Shown: positions 32,225 to 34,938 of the stretch, piece by piece
Layout of the letters: the number at the start of each line of letters is the position of its first letter
Position numbering within the stretch: position 1 is the first letter of the stretch
DNA from: Rhodoblastus sp.
Lineage (GTDB): Bacteria > Pseudomonadota > Alphaproteobacteria > Rhizobiales > Beijerinckiaceae
Length of the DNA: 34,938 nucleotides
Direction of reading: 5' to 3'
NCBI RefSeq assembly: GCF_019449565.1
Contig: NZ_JAGRPM010000085.1
Location: 1-34,938 of the forward strand
Notes under the pieces: generated by a model
Databases searched by the model: none
What the model was told of the DNA's origin: nothing
What the model saw: the letters and a program-made list of their open reading frames with translations, nothing else
Program-made: the position numbers and the translations under genes

Positions 32225-34938
32225 ATGACCACGGCTCCGACCCATATCGTTGTTGTAACCCTTGAAAACGAGAATTTCGGCGACATCGTCGGCAACCTGG
32301 CGGCGCCCTATCTGAATTCGCTTATCGCACAGGGGATGCTCTTCACCGACTTCAGCGGCGAGTCGCATCCGAGCCAGCCCAATTATCTTGCGCTGTTTTC
32401 CGGCTCGACGTGGGGCGTCACCAACAACGGTCCTATTCCCCAATTTTCGGCCAGCGTCCCGACACTGGCCAGCGCGCTCGCCGCCAAGGGTTACACTTTC
32501 GGCGGTTACGCCGAAACCAACGCGGTGCCCGAACGTCAGCCCTGGACCCACTTCGCCAATTCGGCGGCCGACGCCTACAATTTCAGCGCCTTTCCCCAGA
32601 CCGCGGCCGGCTTCGCCAACCTGCCCACCGTCTCTTTCGTGACGCCGAACGACTCCCACAACCTGACGCCGCTGAGCGACAATGGCGGCGGAATTGCCGT
32701 GGGCGACGCTTGGGTCCAGGCGAATCTCTCCGCCTACGCCGCCTGGGCGCAGGCCAATAATTCGCTGCTGATCATCACTTTCGACGAAAACAACACCAAT
32801 CCAGCGGTGACCCTGCCGAATCACGTCACGACCATCGTCGTCGGCGCGGGCGTCCCGGCGGGCGTCACGAACGACTCGGTGGCCAATCACTATTCTCTGC
32901 TCAACACGATCGAAGGCTTTTACGGCCTGACGCCGATCGGCGTCAGCCCCGGCGCGCCGGCGCTCGACTTCTATTCGGCAACGACGGCGAAGGCCGCAAG
33001 CACGATCACCGAGCGATTTTCCGGAATATCGGATCCGAACAACACGCCGCCACAAAACGCCCTCGCGGTGGGGCCGAATTACATTTTCACGGTCGAGTCG
33101 TCGCGTTACACGGTCACCGACCTCAACGGCAATACAATTATTCCCGACAGCTCGCTCTGGAGCATGTTCTCGGGGCTCGACAATACGCCCGCCGGGTTCG
33201 ACCCTACGCTCGACAACAGCCTGCTCGACGCGCGCGCCGCCTATGACAGTTCGACCGGCCGCTATGTCGTCATCGCGGATAATTTTCAGCCGGGAGGAGG
33301 AAATTTCGGCACCAATATCGTTATCGCCGTCTCGGTGGACAGCAATCCGGCCGACGGCTGGCGTCTCGCCTCGATCGACACGTCCAACGGCTTCACCACG
33401 CAGTCGGACATGCCTTATCTGTCGGTCAGCAACGGCAATATATCCATCACCACGCCGGAATATCTCGATGCGGGAGGCGGCTACAACACGGCCGAGTTCA
33501 TCGTCAGCGAAAGCAGCGTCTTAGCCGCCGGAAACGCCGCGATTGCTCCCAACGCCAGCAATGTCGCGTCAGGGTCCAACGGCATCATGCGCAACGTCGC
33601 CGGCGCAAATGGGAAAACATATTTTTTAAGCGCCTTTTCGAACCACACGCGCACCATTCTTACCTTCCAAACCTACGACGCGACGACCGGCAGCTTCAGC
33701 GCGACGACGAGGCTCGGGCTTGACGACAGCGACGTGGGAGGCGGCGGCAGCGACTATACCGCCGCGCAGCTGGGCACGACCAAGCTGCTCAACGTCAATG
33801 ACTCGCGCATCCAAGGCCTTGCCTATGCCTCCTCGGGAGGACACGATTACGTTTATGGCGTGAGCGAAGTCATGCCGAGCGCAGGGGCGACCCCCGAAAT
33901 CGAATGGTTCAAGCTCGACGTCACCGATCCCGCCAATCCGCAAATTGTCATGGGGGACATCATTTCCGGCGCTTCGATTGGCGCGGGCGTCGCGGTCTTC
34001 AATCCGTCGATCGCGGTCGACCAGAACGGCGACGTCTTGATCAATTTCTCGGCCTCGGGGCCGAACATGTATCCCGCTGACTATTACACGGTGCTTGGCG
34101 CCGGCCTTTCCGCCTTCAGCGCGCCGACGCTCTATCAGGCGAGCGACACATTTTTCGATTCCGGCGCCGCCTCCGGCAGCACCAACATGCGCTGGGGAAC
34201 CTATTCGACCGCGATCGCCGATCCCAATAATCCGAACGGCTTCTGGATCTCCAATGAATATGTGACCAAAACGGGTGTAACCATCCCGGCAGGGCTTACG
34301 TCCTGGTGGGACACCGTGACGGCGCAGGTGACTGTCTCCGGCTCCATCAGTTCCTCCCCTCCGTCACTCGGCGGCGCCGGAGTGACGGCGGCCTATACGG
34401 AGGGCGGCGCGGCGGCGACGCTCGACGCTGGCCTGACGGTCTCAGACCCAAGCAGTTCGACCCTGAGCGGCGCTACGGTCACGATCGCCAGCGGTCTGTT
34501 CGCCGGCGACACGCTCAACTTCACCAATCAGAGCGGCATTTCCGGCAGCTATAATTCCGCGACCGGCGCGCTGACGCTGACGGGCTCAGCCAGCGTCGCG
34601 GCCTATCAGACCGCGCTCGACAGTGTGACATTCAGCTCAAGCAGCCTCAACCCGACCAATTACGGGACGGACCTGGCGCGCACGATCAATTGGCGGGCCA
34701 GCGCCGGCTCGCTGCAATCGGCCATTGTGTCCAGCACCGTCAATGTTGTCGGCGTCGATCAGGCCCCGGTGCTGTCGGGGGCGGGCAATACCACCAGCTA
34801 TGCGGCGGGAGGCGTCGCCGTCGTGATCGACAGCGCGCTGGCGGTCAGCGATCCCGACAATCTTTCCCTCGCCTCGGCGACGGTGACGATCTCCACTAAT
34901 TTCCAATCCGGCGATTTGCTCAACTTCGTCAACCAGAA
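32225..34938 (+). CDS. Large secreted or surface protein with N-terminal phosphoesterase domain (3' end outside window)
   Basis: The frame is open for 904 codons and runs off the window. Residues ~1-240 form a PF04185-type phosphoesterase domain: TLENENFGD (Glu14, Asn16), SHPSQPNYLALFSGS (His48), VTPNDSHN, IITFDENN (Asp187, Glu188) and an NHYS motif (His222). Residues ~260-690 are an Asn/Ser/Gly-rich middle part without an obvious family (possibly beta-propeller-like). From about residue 720 onward come 135-residue repeats. There is no signal peptide, so a type I or similar leaderless secretion route is likely. AGGAGATCCGATCC precedes ATG 32225. Cell-surface phosphatase/nuclease-like activity on a giant repeat carrier is inference. 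Confidence 0.88.
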   Translation, partial: MTTAPTHIVVVTLENENFGDIVGNLAAPYLNSLIAQGMLFTDFSGESHPSQPNYLALFSGSTWGVTNNGPIPQFSASVPTLASALAAKGYTFGGYAETNAVPERQPWTHFANSAADAYNFSAFPQTAAGFANLPTVSFVTPNDSHNLTPLSDNGGGIAVGDAWVQANLSAYAAWAQANNSLLIITFDENNTNPAVTLPNHVTTIVVGAGVPAGVTNDSVANHYSLLNTIEGFYGLTPIGVSPGAPALDFYSATTAKAASTITERFSGISDPNNTPPQNALAVGPNYIFTVESSRYTVTDLNGNTIIPDSSLWSMFSGLDNTPAGFDPTLDNSLLDARAAYDSSTGRYVVIADNFQPGGGNFGTNIVIAVSVDSNPADGWRLASIDTSNGFTTQSDMPYLSVSNGNISITTPEYLDAGGGYNTAEFIVSESSVLAAGNAAIAPNASNVASGSNGIMRNVAGANGKTYFLSAFSNHTRTILTFQTYDATTGSFSATTRLGLDDSDVGGGGSDYTAAQLGTTKLLNVNDSRIQGLAYASSGGHDYVYGVSEVMPSAGATPEIEWFKLDVTDPANPQIVMGDIISGASIGAGVAVFNPSIAVDQNGDVLINFSASGPNMYPADYYTVLGAGLSAFSAPTLYQASDTFFDSGAASGSTNMRWGTYSTAIADPNNPNGFWISNEYVTKTGVTIPAGLTSWWDTVTAQVTVSGSISSSPPSLGGAGVTAAYTEGGAAATLDAGLTVSDPSSSTLSGATVTIASGLFAGDTLNFTNQSGISGSYNSATGALTLTGSASVAAYQTALDSVTFSSSSLNPTNYGTDLARTINWRASAGSLQSAIVSSTVNVVGVDQAPVLSGAGNTTSYAAGGVAVVIDSALAVSDPDNLSLASATVTISTNFQSGDLLNFVNQ
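34391..34938 (+). repeat. Tandem 135-residue Ig-like/VCBS-like repeats
   Basis: A repeat starts at AYTEGGAAATLDAGLTVSDP (34391) and is repeated 405 bases later at SYAAGGVAVVIDSALAVSDP (34796). Both continue with ATVTI, GD-LLNF/TLNF and N-Q patterns. Such repeats are typical of very long surface or type I-secreted proteins and probably continue beyond the window. Confidence 0.85.

Overview
The window is GC-rich with strongly GC-biased third codon positions. Its gene content (an LplT-Aas fusion, bufferin genes, an FMN-type glutamate-synthase-like protein, a Tat-dependent molybdoenzyme, several LysR regulators) fits an alphaproteobacterium, most likely Hyphomicrobiales. That placement is inferred from gene style, not from a marker gene. 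I see no rRNA, tRNA, CRISPR array, intact insertion sequence or phage module. About 35 genes are supportable. The last one runs off the right edge, and the first ~485 bases hold nothing I recognise.

Region by region. (1) 0.5-5.8 kb, mostly minus strand: an aldo/keto reductase and a FIST-domain protein form a pair, followed by a 505-residue membrane protein of unknown function, a gap with possible decayed coding sequence, and a small tautomerase divergent from a LysR regulator. (2) 5.9-9.1 kb, plus strand: the LysR gene, then an exported MXKDX-repeat protein, a four-helix b-type cytochrome and a Tat-exported molybdopterin oxidoreductase. These look like one periplasmic redox module. (3) 9.1-13.0 kb: a minus-strand run of small detoxification-type genes (CMD/AhpD-like protein, small exported protein, SnoaL/NTF2-like protein, FMN split-barrel protein, GST) divergent from a second LysR regulator. 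(4) 13.0-18.1 kb, minus strand: an NAD(P)H:FMN reductase-like protein, an FMN/Fe-S glutamate-synthase-like protein, and a complete four-gene bufferin operon (bufA-bufB-bufC-doxX), a known RiPP system linked to copper or gold stress.

(5) 18.4-21.4 kb, plus strand: a patatin-like phospholipase, a third LysR regulator and a small exported protein. A bipartite DNA element (GATAGCGG-N4-CTATCGAA-N16-ATTTCAAA) occurs upstream of both the phospholipase and the small protein with identical spacing. It is a strong candidate operator for the LysR gene between them. (6) 21.5-23.8 kb, accessory-looking: a small unknown gene, a PilZ protein whose end overlaps it tail to tail, and a broken AMP-forming acyl ligase. 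(7) 23.8-31.6 kb, membrane-lipid neighbourhood: an 1132-residue LplT-Aas fusion, a YiaAB-type membrane protein, a PspA homologue, a divergent TetR regulator with an alpha/beta hydrolase, and an NAAA/acid-ceramidase-like N-terminal-nucleophile hydrolase. The TetR-pspA intergenic region carries three GAACA-centred palindromes. A perfect fourth copy lies 3 kb away in front of the hydrolase gene, and at both places the palindrome also supplies the predicted -35 box. This defines a candidate local regulon joining the PspA envelope-stress gene to a lipid-amide hydrolase.

(8) 32.2-34.9 kb: the 5' part (904 codons, still open) of a very large protein with an N-terminal PF04185-type phosphoesterase domain, a long middle region and 135-residue tandem repeats typical of giant secreted or surface proteins.

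The two shared-operator observations, in regions 5 and 7, are the parts I consider most likely to be undescribed.
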